Of a DNA stretch of 42,240 nt, positions 7,392 through 14,692 are shown piece by piece. The position numbers were made by a program, and so were the translations under genes. Below the pieces are notes generated by a model. The model was not told the DNA's origin and searched no databases. It worked only from the letters and a program-made list of their open reading frames with translations. Numbering within the stretch: the stretch's first letter is position 1; every line of letters begins with the position of its first letter. The stretch is taken from IMG/VR virus record IMGVR_UViG_3300036944_000101, positions 1 to 42,240 of that record, one strand, 5' to 3'. The stretch is from a virus.

Positions 7392-8758
7392 CCCCAATCT
7401 CAGTTCCTGCTGAGCTACCAAAGATTTCTAAAGTAGATTGGATGGCAAAGAACATGAACAAGTTCTGTGTCCTGCCTTGGATCAATCTACATACTGCACC
7501 TGACGGTAAAGTAAAACTATGCTGTAGTATTCAGTTCAGCAGCTTTGTTACTAACGCAGTCGATACTCCATTCAACTTTGGATATGATAGCATCGAAAGC
7601 ATTTGGAACAGTGGTAACATGCGTTACACTCGTGAAATGCATAGAGCTAATCAACCATTTTCGGCGTGTGACGAATGTTATAACGTAGAGAAGATTTCAG
7701 GTCACAGCCCTCGTATGGGGCAGAATGAAGAATGGCTCAAGCGCAAAGAAAAGGATCAATTCACTGCTGATGTAGTAGATGATATTTCCCGTGAAGACGT
7801 TATTGATTTAGATAACCTCCCCATCAGTCTTGAGCTACGATTAGGTAATCTGTGTAATCTACAGTGCATCACTTGCTATGGCTTAAGCAGCGCACCTATA
7901 TATGATGAGAGAGCGAGACTATTAGAGCAGGGTGAAGTAGACGGTCCGGAACACAAGTTCTTAAAGACAATGTGGAAGCACGAAAAGGATTTAGTCGATG
8001 CTACTGATGTAAAGAATTGGTACGAGACTGATATGTTCTACGAGAACTTCCGTAAAGTTGCACCAAAGCTAAAGCGTCTTTATACGACTGGCGGCGAACC
8101 TACTCTGATCAAAGCTAATTATAAGATGATGCAGATGTTATTGGATGCAGGCAATACTGATTGTGCTATTGAATTCACTAGCAACATGGTGGCTTGGAAC
8201 TACGAATTCTACAGTAGACTAGAAAAGTTCAAGAACGTAGAAATTCAGATGAGTCTTGACGGCGCAGGAGATATCGGTGCTTATGTTCGATACCCTAGTG
8301 ACATGAATAAAGTCAAAGCCAATGTCATGAAGGCTGTGGAAATGGCTTCGTCTAGACCCAATTGGAAAGTCAAGTGTTATACTGTGCTGCAAGCATTAAA
8401 TTATCGTCACATTATTCCTGTTTGGGAAATGCTGAGAGAAGCAGCAGACACTTATGCTAAGCATATTGATTGGTGGCCAATCACTTTATACTCTCCTCCC
8501 CAACTGTCATTAGCGGCAATTCCGATGGGAGCGAGACTAACATATCTTAAAGAGTTTAAGCTACTAGCAGCAGAATTTAATTCTAAGGTTAGTTACTTTA
8601 GAATCAACGATAGTACAATGATACCTTGCATTGACTCTATCAAGAACCCAGAATATGATCCGATATTACACGAAAATCTAATACGCTATGTTAAAGTATT
8701 GGATAAGTCTAGAAATATTAGCGGGACGGAATTATTTAAAACGGAATTAGCAAAATGA
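7382..8758 (+). CDS. Radical SAM protein 3 (twitch/SPASM-type)
   Basis: 458 residues, overlapping gene 2 by ten bases. N-terminal 'FCVLPWINLHTAPDGKVKLCC' and 'ACDECYNVEK' supply the auxiliary-cluster cysteines; CNLQCITC at residues 158-165 is the radical SAM triad; 'LYTTGGEPTLIKANYKM' is the SAM-binding GGEP. 'VEIQMSLDGAGDIGAYVRYP' matches the strand carrying the D/N that holds the SAM ribose in this family. The stop overlaps the next start as ATGA. It is the member of the five that looks most like ordinary bacterial twitch-domain radical SAM proteins. Substrate unknown. Confidence 0.85.
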   Translation: MDLTPISVPAELPKISKVDWMAKNMNKFCVLPWINLHTAPDGKVKLCCSIQFSSFVTNAVDTPFNFGYDSIESIWNSGNMRYTREMHRANQPFSACDECYNVEKISGHSPRMGQNEEWLKRKEKDQFTADVVDDISREDVIDLDNLPISLELRLGNLCNLQCITCYGLSSAPIYDERARLLEQGEVDGPEHKFLKTMWKHEKDLVDATDVKNWYETDMFYENFRKVAPKLKRLYTTGGEPTLIKANYKMMQMLLDAGNTDCAIEFTSNMVAWNYEFYSRLEKFKNVEIQMSLDGAGDIGAYVRYPSDMNKVKANVMKAVEMASSRPNWKVKCYTVLQALNYRHIIPVWEMLREAADTYAKHIDWWPITLYSPPQLSLAAIPMGARLTYLKEFKLLAAEFNSKVSYFRINDSTMIPCIDSIKNPEYDPILHENLIRYVKVLDKSRNISGTELFKTELAK

Positions 8759-9759
8759 GTGAACTATTAAGCGTAGATAATGTATTACGAGAAGAATTAG
8801 TTGCAATTAAGCCAGTAGACGAGCCTTATGTAAGTATTACGTGGCAAGTAAGTGACTTCTGTAACTATAAATGTTCTTATTGTAACCCCGGCAACTGGGC
8901 TGGCAAGAATAAAAGAGACGATGGCTTTGAAGAAATCATCAGTAACTTAAAGATTGTCATTGACAACTACAAAGCACGGGGCTATAAAGGCTTTAAGTTC
9001 TACTTCAGCGGGGGCGAACCTACAGTATGGCCGCACTTAATTCCATTAATTAAATGGTTAAAGACTGAGATTGATGACCCACATATCGGTATTAATACTA
9101 ATCTAAGTCGTGCTACTAAGTGGTGGGAACAACACTACACGCTGTTTCATGACATTGTTGCAAGCTTCCACATTGACTTTGCTGACCAAGAACGCTATAT
9201 GACAAATCTATTGTTCTTACAGGATAAGGTTAACTATCTATGCTCTCGTATGATGATGCAAGAAGATAGATTCCAAGAAGTAATCGACTTTGGTAAGAAG
9301 GTAAAGGCTACCTGTCAGAACTATAACGTAGAGTGGGTGCCACTGTTTGATGATATTACAGTTAACGCTGGCCCATGGGAGTATGGTGAAACTTGGATGA
9401 CTGACTTCTTTGTTCATAACTCATTCGAGAGTCAGCAACAGTTACCTAAGCCCGACGGCAGTAAGTGGAATACATCTAGTAAGGAAGTCTATAAGAGCGG
9501 ACACGAACTTTCACTTAACGGTAATAGAATCGTAGCAGAAAGACGCAACTTCTTCCGCGGATGGAAGTGCAACGTTGATGAATCATTGTTCATCGATACA
9601 TTAGGAAACATCACCGCTGCTAGTTGCGGACAAGGTCCTAAGATGGGTAACATCTATAGTGAAGTTAATCTAATCTCTGAGCCTATTATCTGCGGAAAGA
9701 TTCAGTGTACGTGCGGTACTGATATTCTTATCACTAAGGAAAAGAATACTAATGTCTAA
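8755..9759 (+). CDS. Radical SAM protein 4 (short, C-terminal Cys cluster)
   Basis: 334 residues, shorter than its neighbours because it lacks the N-terminal Cys module. CNYKCSYC lies at residues 36-43 and 'FYFSGGEPTVWPHLIPL' is the GGEP motif. The C-terminal end carries several cysteines ('WKCNVDE', 'ASCGQG', 'IICGKIQCTCG') as in a SPASM-like auxiliary cluster domain. So the cluster cysteines are N-terminal in genes 1, 2, 3 and 5 but C-terminal here. ATGA overlap with gene 3. It is plainly a separate subfamily from the others. Substrate unknown. Confidence 0.85.
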   Translation: MSELLSVDNVLREELVAIKPVDEPYVSITWQVSDFCNYKCSYCNPGNWAGKNKRDDGFEEIISNLKIVIDNYKARGYKGFKFYFSGGEPTVWPHLIPLIKWLKTEIDDPHIGINTNLSRATKWWEQHYTLFHDIVASFHIDFADQERYMTNLLFLQDKVNYLCSRMMMQEDRFQEVIDFGKKVKATCQNYNVEWVPLFDDITVNAGPWEYGETWMTDFFVHNSFESQQQLPKPDGSKWNTSSKEVYKSGHELSLNGNRIVAERRNFFRGWKCNVDESLFIDTLGNITAASCGQGPKMGNIYSEVNLISEPIICGKIQCTCGTDILITKEKNTNV

Positions 9760-11005
9760 CCCACTCTATTGCGCTCTAGCATTTAACAGCATTAGCTTCG
9801 GCGCACATGGTGGCAGTAGACCTTGTTGTGCAGTCGATACATATTATTGGAGCGAGACTCAGAATAAGTTATCTGAATATGATAATGAATTGTTACCTTG
9901 GTTTAATAATAAAGAAATGGTTGAGTTACGTCAAGATTTATTAGACGGTAAATGGAATCCTATTTGCAATCTATGTAAGATTCGTGAAGATGCTGGACAG
10001 CCTAGTACAAGAGAAATCTTTAATGAGACACTAAGCCAAGTTGAAGAACGCACGGGTAGAGATTGGCACGAGACCACTGCTGAGATTGATGACTTAGACA
10101 ATATCTTTCTATTAGATATCACAGTTGGCAACAAGTGTAACAGCGCCTGCCTAATGTGTAATAGCAGTGCTAGCACATTGTGGCTAAAAGAACAAACGGA
10201 CCTTAACGGAGGAAAGCCACCCTGGAAGCTAGACCCTATGTGGTTCGCAGATGAGCATGTGCCTAATCTAGCAGACAATCTAACTAATCTAACAGACATT
10301 CAGTTTGTTGGCGGTGAACCCACAATTAACGATGACCATGTTGCGTTACTAGAAAGACTTATTGAACAAGATAGAGCTAAGGATATTAGCTTAGGCTATG
10401 TTACTAACTTAACCAACATCAGTAAAGAGTTAACTGACCTATGGCATCACTTTGGTACAAAGCATATTACTATATCAGTAGATGGTGTGGGTAAAGTAAA
10501 TGAGTATCAGCGTTATCCCTTTAGTTGGGGTAAAGTTGTATCACAGTTAGAGAATATCAAAAACATTACTAACACTGGCAAGTTCTTTGTTGGACTTAGC
10601 TTAACTGTAACTAGTATGAACATCTTGAAACTAGATGAAGTGATTGAATGGTGGGAAGACCAAGTATTAAGCAATAGCTCATTTCAAACATCACTGCCGC
10701 ATATTCAATGTGTAAACAATCCTTCCAAGTTTGACCCACTATACATGCCAATGCAAATGAAGCTAGACTGTGAATTAACTATGCAGCGCATTGAAGAACT
10801 ATGCGAACGCAGAGGATTGGGCGACAAATATGCACCTGCTATTCACAACATTAGAACTAATATTCTACAGAAAGAAGCAAGTGCGGAAGAAAGAAATCGT
10901 CATTGGGATGCAATGAAAGTATTTGTCAATAGACTTGATGTATATCGCAAGAGAAACATTTTTGATTATTTGCCGTTTATGGAAAAATACTGGGACTTAA
11001 CATGA
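9752..11005 (+). CDS. Radical SAM protein 5 (twitch/SPASM-type)
   Basis: 417 residues, overlapping gene 4 by eight bases. The N-terminus has 'YCALAFNSISFGAHGGSRPCCAV' and 'PICNLCKIREDAG', equivalent to the FCxLPW..CC and CxxC modules of genes 2 and 3. CNSACLMC (residues 129-136) is the radical SAM triad and 'IQFVGGEPTINDDHVALL' the SAM-binding motif. 'ISVDGVGKVNEYQRYP' matches the ribose-binding strand of gene 3. It ends in an ATGA overlap with a SGNH hydrolase gene. Substrate unknown; clearly a diverged relative of gene 3. Confidence 0.85.
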   Translation: MSNPLYCALAFNSISFGAHGGSRPCCAVDTYYWSETQNKLSEYDNELLPWFNNKEMVELRQDLLDGKWNPICNLCKIREDAGQPSTREIFNETLSQVEERTGRDWHETTAEIDDLDNIFLLDITVGNKCNSACLMCNSSASTLWLKEQTDLNGGKPPWKLDPMWFADEHVPNLADNLTNLTDIQFVGGEPTINDDHVALLERLIEQDRAKDISLGYVTNLTNISKELTDLWHHFGTKHITISVDGVGKVNEYQRYPFSWGKVVSQLENIKNITNTGKFFVGLSLTVTSMNILKLDEVIEWWEDQVLSNSSFQTSLPHIQCVNNPSKFDPLYMPMQMKLDCELTMQRIEELCERRGLGDKYAPAIHNIRTNILQKEASAEERNRHWDAMKVFVNRLDVYRKRNIFDYLPFMEKYWDLT

Positions 11006-11682
11006 AAATAGTTGGCTTTGGTGATAGCTTTATTATTGGCTGTTCGTATGATTATGCATATACTAACTTAGTTGCAAAACATTTTAATGCTGAATTTAAA
11101 TCATACGCTTATTCGGGTTCGGGCACCTGGGATGCTTATTTTCATTTAGAAAAGTATTTAAAAAACAACCCAGCACCAGATGTTATATTATGTGTTTGGT
11201 CAGCCGCCGGAAGACTATATCACCCTAACGTTAGAGATATATGTTATAACTCTGCGGTTATCAACCCAAAAGAACCAAAGACGCCGGCGTTTAAACCGGT
11301 AATGGAAGCAGCCAAAATATACTACGAATATTTACATGATAGTCATAAAACAGATATGGAGCACAGTTGCTTGTATTACTGGATAGACAATGTATTAGTT
11401 CCGCAGTACCCAAACACTAAATTCATTCACATGTGGAGCTTTCCTAAAAAGTCATGCGATTATGGTCGCCCAACTGAAATGACATATCTGCACGAATTTA
11501 CTACAGCAGTAGAGCTTAGACCCGCATTGATACATCTTAGTTACCTAGACGAATGGCCAGATGATTTAAGCAAAGAAGTTAGACCAAATCATTTGACTCC
11601 TAAGATGCATAAAGTTCTCGCTGACAACATTATTGCTGCTATTGAAGACTATAAGCCTGGCTTACTAAATATAAAGCGATGA
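11002..11682 (+). CDS. SGNH/GDSL-like hydrolase 1
   Basis: 226 residues. 'KIVGFGDSFIIGCSY' is SGNH block I with its catalytic Ser; 'YSGSGTWDAYFHLEKYL' fits the Gly-containing block II; 'DVILCVWSAAGR' is the strand before block III; 'RPNHLTPKMHKVLADNI' near the C-terminus is block V with its His. These enzymes hydrolyse or transfer acyl groups, often O-acetyl groups on sugars. It is coupled by ATGA on both sides between a radical SAM gene and a fucosyltransferase-like gene. No signal peptide, so it should act in the cytoplasm. Confidence 0.65.
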   Translation: MKIVGFGDSFIIGCSYDYAYTNLVAKHFNAEFKSYAYSGSGTWDAYFHLEKYLKNNPAPDVILCVWSAAGRLYHPNVRDICYNSAVINPKEPKTPAFKPVMEAAKIYYEYLHDSHKTDMEHSCLYYWIDNVLVPQYPNTKFIHMWSFPKKSCDYGRPTEMTYLHEFTTAVELRPALIHLSYLDEWPDDLSKEVRPNHLTPKMHKVLADNIIAAIEDYKPGLLNIKR

Positions 11683-12899
11683 CAATATTAAATAAAGACT
11701 ATCTGTATTACCTAGGAACGCCATGGAACGGCGAACCATATAAAGAGATTCGTAATGACGAATTTGTTTGGCAATCATATGAAGATAGTACTGAACTGTT
11801 CTATTGTTATGAGTTTGGTAATTCCGAAGCCTTCACTGCATTTCCGCTAGATACATTACTGACAACCGAACAGATTAATCAGATTAGAACAGGCGAAGCG
11901 TCATTAGTTGTGTCTAATAGTCACGAAGCGTTTCACTATATTGTTCCTATACTCTATCAAACTCTAGCTATCCAACATGATATTCCACCTGAACATATCA
12001 TATTGATATCTGAATCTGCTGATATTGCTTCACACATTAAGACAGTTAGCAGTGAGCTTAACATGGGTGAGTTTAGATCACGTTGGTTAAGACGGTTTGA
12101 GTATGATATTCAAATTAATCGCTTTATTATGAGCTTTGACGGCCCTCCCTTTATTGCGGACGGCTTACCAGGCATAAGACTCCCTGATCCGATTACATTA
12201 GAAAGTAAACACTATGATAAGAAGTTCTTGTGCTTTAATCGTAGATGGAGAGGACACCGCACAGTATTAGTATCACTATTACATGCACTAGATTTATTAA
12301 AGCACAGTCATGTAAGCTTAGGCCGGTCAGATGATAATAGAGATTGGTATTCTGCTTCAAATCGTAACAAATACTTTATGGATAATCATGCAGAAGCATC
12401 AGTATTACTCAGCAACGTTGAAGAAGAAATGATTACTTCTTTCCCTGAGTTATACTTAGATAGTGATGACTTGATTACTAATAGAGCATTACTAGATGCA
12501 TCCACTAATTATCTATACAATGAAACATATTTCAGTGTAGTTACTGAGACATTCTTTTTCAGAAAAGAAAGACCAGATGATTATGGAAGATTTCTAAGCG
12601 AGAAGACATTCAAGCCTGTTGCAATGCGTCATCCTTTTATTATTGTGTCAACTCCCAACTTCTTAGTGAAGTTCAAAGAGCTTGGGTATAAGTCATTTAG
12701 TCCCTGGATCAACGAAGACTATGATAAAGAAAACGATGACGCTACTAGGATGATGATGATTATACGAGAGATTGAACGTTTAGTCAACCTATCCTCTGAG
12801 GAACTTGAAGAATTCTTAACAGCAATGCGTGACATTTGTGAGCATAACTATCAGTTACTTACGAATAAGCAGCTACATGAATTTTACATGGATTTATGA
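11679..12899 (+). CDS. Fucosyltransferase-like glycosyltransferase
   Basis: 406 residues. The C-terminal half carries 'KKFLCFNRRWRGHRTVLVSLL', then 'NETYFSVVTETFFF' and 'FLSEKTFKPVAMRHPFIIVSTPNFL' and 'GYKSFSPWINEDYD'. This is the order of the C-terminal domain of alpha-1,3-fucosyltransferase-like or exostosin-like GT-B enzymes (SEKTFKP..HPFI, then a Glu/Asp rich end). Nearly the same ordered motifs form the C-terminal half of the fusion protein at 14693-17023, so they are paralogues. The sugar donor is unknown, but the next gene makes an epimerised GDP-sugar, which would suit it. Confidence 0.6.
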   Translation: MTILNKDYLYYLGTPWNGEPYKEIRNDEFVWQSYEDSTELFYCYEFGNSEAFTAFPLDTLLTTEQINQIRTGEASLVVSNSHEAFHYIVPILYQTLAIQHDIPPEHIILISESADIASHIKTVSSELNMGEFRSRWLRRFEYDIQINRFIMSFDGPPFIADGLPGIRLPDPITLESKHYDKKFLCFNRRWRGHRTVLVSLLHALDLLKHSHVSLGRSDDNRDWYSASNRNKYFMDNHAEASVLLSNVEEEMITSFPELYLDSDDLITNRALLDASTNYLYNETYFSVVTETFFFRKERPDDYGRFLSEKTFKPVAMRHPFIIVSTPNFLVKFKELGYKSFSPWINEDYDKENDDATRMMMIIREIERLVNLSSEELEEFLTAMRDICEHNYQLLTNKQLHEFYMDL

Positions 12900-12900
12900 T

Positions 12901-13872
12901 ATGAAAACTATATTAGTATGCGGTGCCGGTGGATTCATTGGTAATCATTTAGTCGATAGTTTAAAAAATCAAGGACATTATGTAGTGGGAGCGGACTTAA
13001 AAGTTCCCCCATACAACGCAACTACGGCTGATAAATTTTATATTGTCGATCTACGAGACCAGTGTGCAGTAGATGATTTGTTCTCTGTACATGCGTATGA
13101 CGAAGTATATCAGTTAGCAGCAGACATCGGCGGCGCCGGCTATATCTTTACCGGCGAGCATGATGCAGACATCATGTATAATTCTGTTCAGATTAACTTA
13201 AACATCCTAGACAACTGCAAAAGACACAAGACTAACAAGGTATTCTATAGCTCAAGCGCATGTGTATATCCGGAATATAATCAACTAGAACCCGACAATC
13301 CTATACTAAGCGAAGACAGTACCTATCCTGCTAATCCAGATAGTGAGTATGGTTGGGAGAAGCTATTCAGCGAACGATTATACACTGCATATGCAAAGAA
13401 TCATAATATGCAAGTTAGGGTAGCAAGATTGCATAACGTATTTGGTCCTAGAGGAAGTTGGAACAACGGCAAAGAAAAAGCGCCAGCCGCACTGTGTAGA
13501 AAAGTGGCACTTGCTGATGACAATGGTACTGTAGAGATTTGGGGACCGGGCAATCAGACACGAAGCTTTCTATATATTGATGAGTGTATTGACGGTATTC
13601 ACCGGTTAATGGAAAGTGATTACGATAAGCCTATTAACTTAGGCAGTGAACGCATGATATCTATTAATGAGCTAGTATTATTGATTGCTAGTTTAATTAA
13701 TAAGACAGTTACTATTGAGAACATTGATGGTCCAATTGGTGTTATGGGTAGACGCAGTGATAATAGACTGATTGAACAAATTATGGGCTGGAAGCCAGCA
13801 GAAGACTTAGAATCCGGATTAGTCAAGACTTATCATTGGATTAATAATCAGATAGGTAAAGACAATGATTAA
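12901..13872 (+). CDS. GDP-mannose 3,5-epimerase-like NAD-dependent epimerase
   Basis: 323 residues from the ATG at 12901, one base after the previous stop; earlier in-frame Mets lie inside that gene and precede no domain. 'ILVCGAGGFIGNHLVDSL' is the NAD-binding GxxGxxG. The ordered elements 'LAADIGGAGYIF', 'SSSACVYPEYNQLEP', 'YGWEKL' (Tyr150/Lys154), 'HNVFGPRGSWNNGKEKAPAA', 'QTRSFLYIDECIDG', 'INLGSERMISINEL' and 'GRRSDNRLI' closely follow plant and bacterial GDP-mannose 3,5-epimerase as I remember it. It would make GDP-L-galactose or L-gulose for the neighbouring transferases. The family is firm; the exact substrate is inferred. Confidence 0.8.
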   Translation: MKTILVCGAGGFIGNHLVDSLKNQGHYVVGADLKVPPYNATTADKFYIVDLRDQCAVDDLFSVHAYDEVYQLAADIGGAGYIFTGEHDADIMYNSVQINLNILDNCKRHKTNKVFYSSSACVYPEYNQLEPDNPILSEDSTYPANPDSEYGWEKLFSERLYTAYAKNHNMQVRVARLHNVFGPRGSWNNGKEKAPAALCRKVALADDNGTVEIWGPGNQTRSFLYIDECIDGIHRLMESDYDKPINLGSERMISINELVLLIASLINKTVTIENIDGPIGVMGRRSDNRLIEQIMGWKPAEDLESGLVKTYHWINNQIGKDND

Positions 13873-14656
13873 TGATTTAAGCAAATACAAAAGACTCTTT
13901 ACAATAGGATGTAGCTTTACTGAATACTTTTATCCGACATGGGCAAATGTACTGAGCAAGTCAATGCCCGATGCTGAGTTCTATAATCTAGGACTATCTG
14001 GCACAAGTAATCCTTTTATTGCTAATCGTTTAGTAGAAGCTAATCTTAAGTTCAAGCTGTGCGAGACAGACTTAGTAGTCATCATGTGGACAACTACATG
14101 CAGAGAAACACATTATGTAAGAGGACGTTGGTTCAATCCAGGTAATATCTTCAGTCAGGATGTGTATAGTAAAGAGTTTGTTGATAAGTTTGCGGACCCA
14201 GATGGCTATCTAATGCGTGATCTAGCTATGATTGAAATGGCTACATCTTATGTCAACAATCTACCCTGCGATTATGTAGGGCTATTGTCTACGCCAATGG
14301 ACTTCAAATACCATCATGATAGTTCTCCTTCATACGATTTAGCTAATGAGATTCTTGACACATATAAGGACTTGCTATCAAAGTTCCCTAAATCAATGCT
14401 TGAGCTTGAAATGGACAATCGTTGGGAGCCGGGCAGCACATATCGAAGTGATATGTTTGCGGGTGTCAGAGAGGATTATCACCCAAGCCCGACAAAATAC
14501 TGTAATTATTTAATTAAGCTAGGGCTTCCGATTACACAAGATTCTATAGATTATGCAGAAGAATGCACTCAGCTAATAAAGGATATAAATCATCGTGATC
14601 AATTTACTGCATTGTTTCCGGAATGTCATGATTATAAAGTTCCGAGCATTTGGTAA
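13865..14656 (+). CDS. SGNH/GDSL-like hydrolase 2
   Basis: 263 residues, overlapping the epimerase by eight bases. 'RLFTIGCSFTEYFYPTWANVL' gives the block I Ser in the GCSF form common in phage SGNH proteins; 'YNLGLSGTSNPFIANRL' fits block II; 'TDLVVIMWTTTCRE' fits the central strand; 'REDYHPSPTKYCNYLI' supplies the C-terminal Asp/His. The family includes sugar O-acetylesterases and some acyltransferases. It closes the 3672-14656 operon; the next 36 bases hold a late promoter. Confidence 0.6.
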   Translation: MINDLSKYKRLFTIGCSFTEYFYPTWANVLSKSMPDAEFYNLGLSGTSNPFIANRLVEANLKFKLCETDLVVIMWTTTCRETHYVRGRWFNPGNIFSQDVYSKEFVDKFADPDGYLMRDLAMIEMATSYVNNLPCDYVGLLSTPMDFKYHHDSSPSYDLANEILDTYKDLLSKFPKSMLELEMDNRWEPGSTYRSDMFAGVREDYHPSPTKYCNYLIKLGLPITQDSIDYAEECTQLIKDINHRDQFTALFPECHDYKVPSIW

Positions 14657-14679
14657 AAATAACCGCGCATCTGTAAGCA

Positions 14680-14687
14680 ATTAAATA
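14680..14687 (+). promoter_or_regulatory. Late promoter octamer ATTAAATA
   Basis: ATTAAATA, five bases before the ATG at 14693. With T4 geometry the start site falls on the A of that ATG. No Shine-Dalgarno is visible between the previous stop and the start codon. Confidence 0.55.
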
Positions 14688-14692
14688 TTGTT

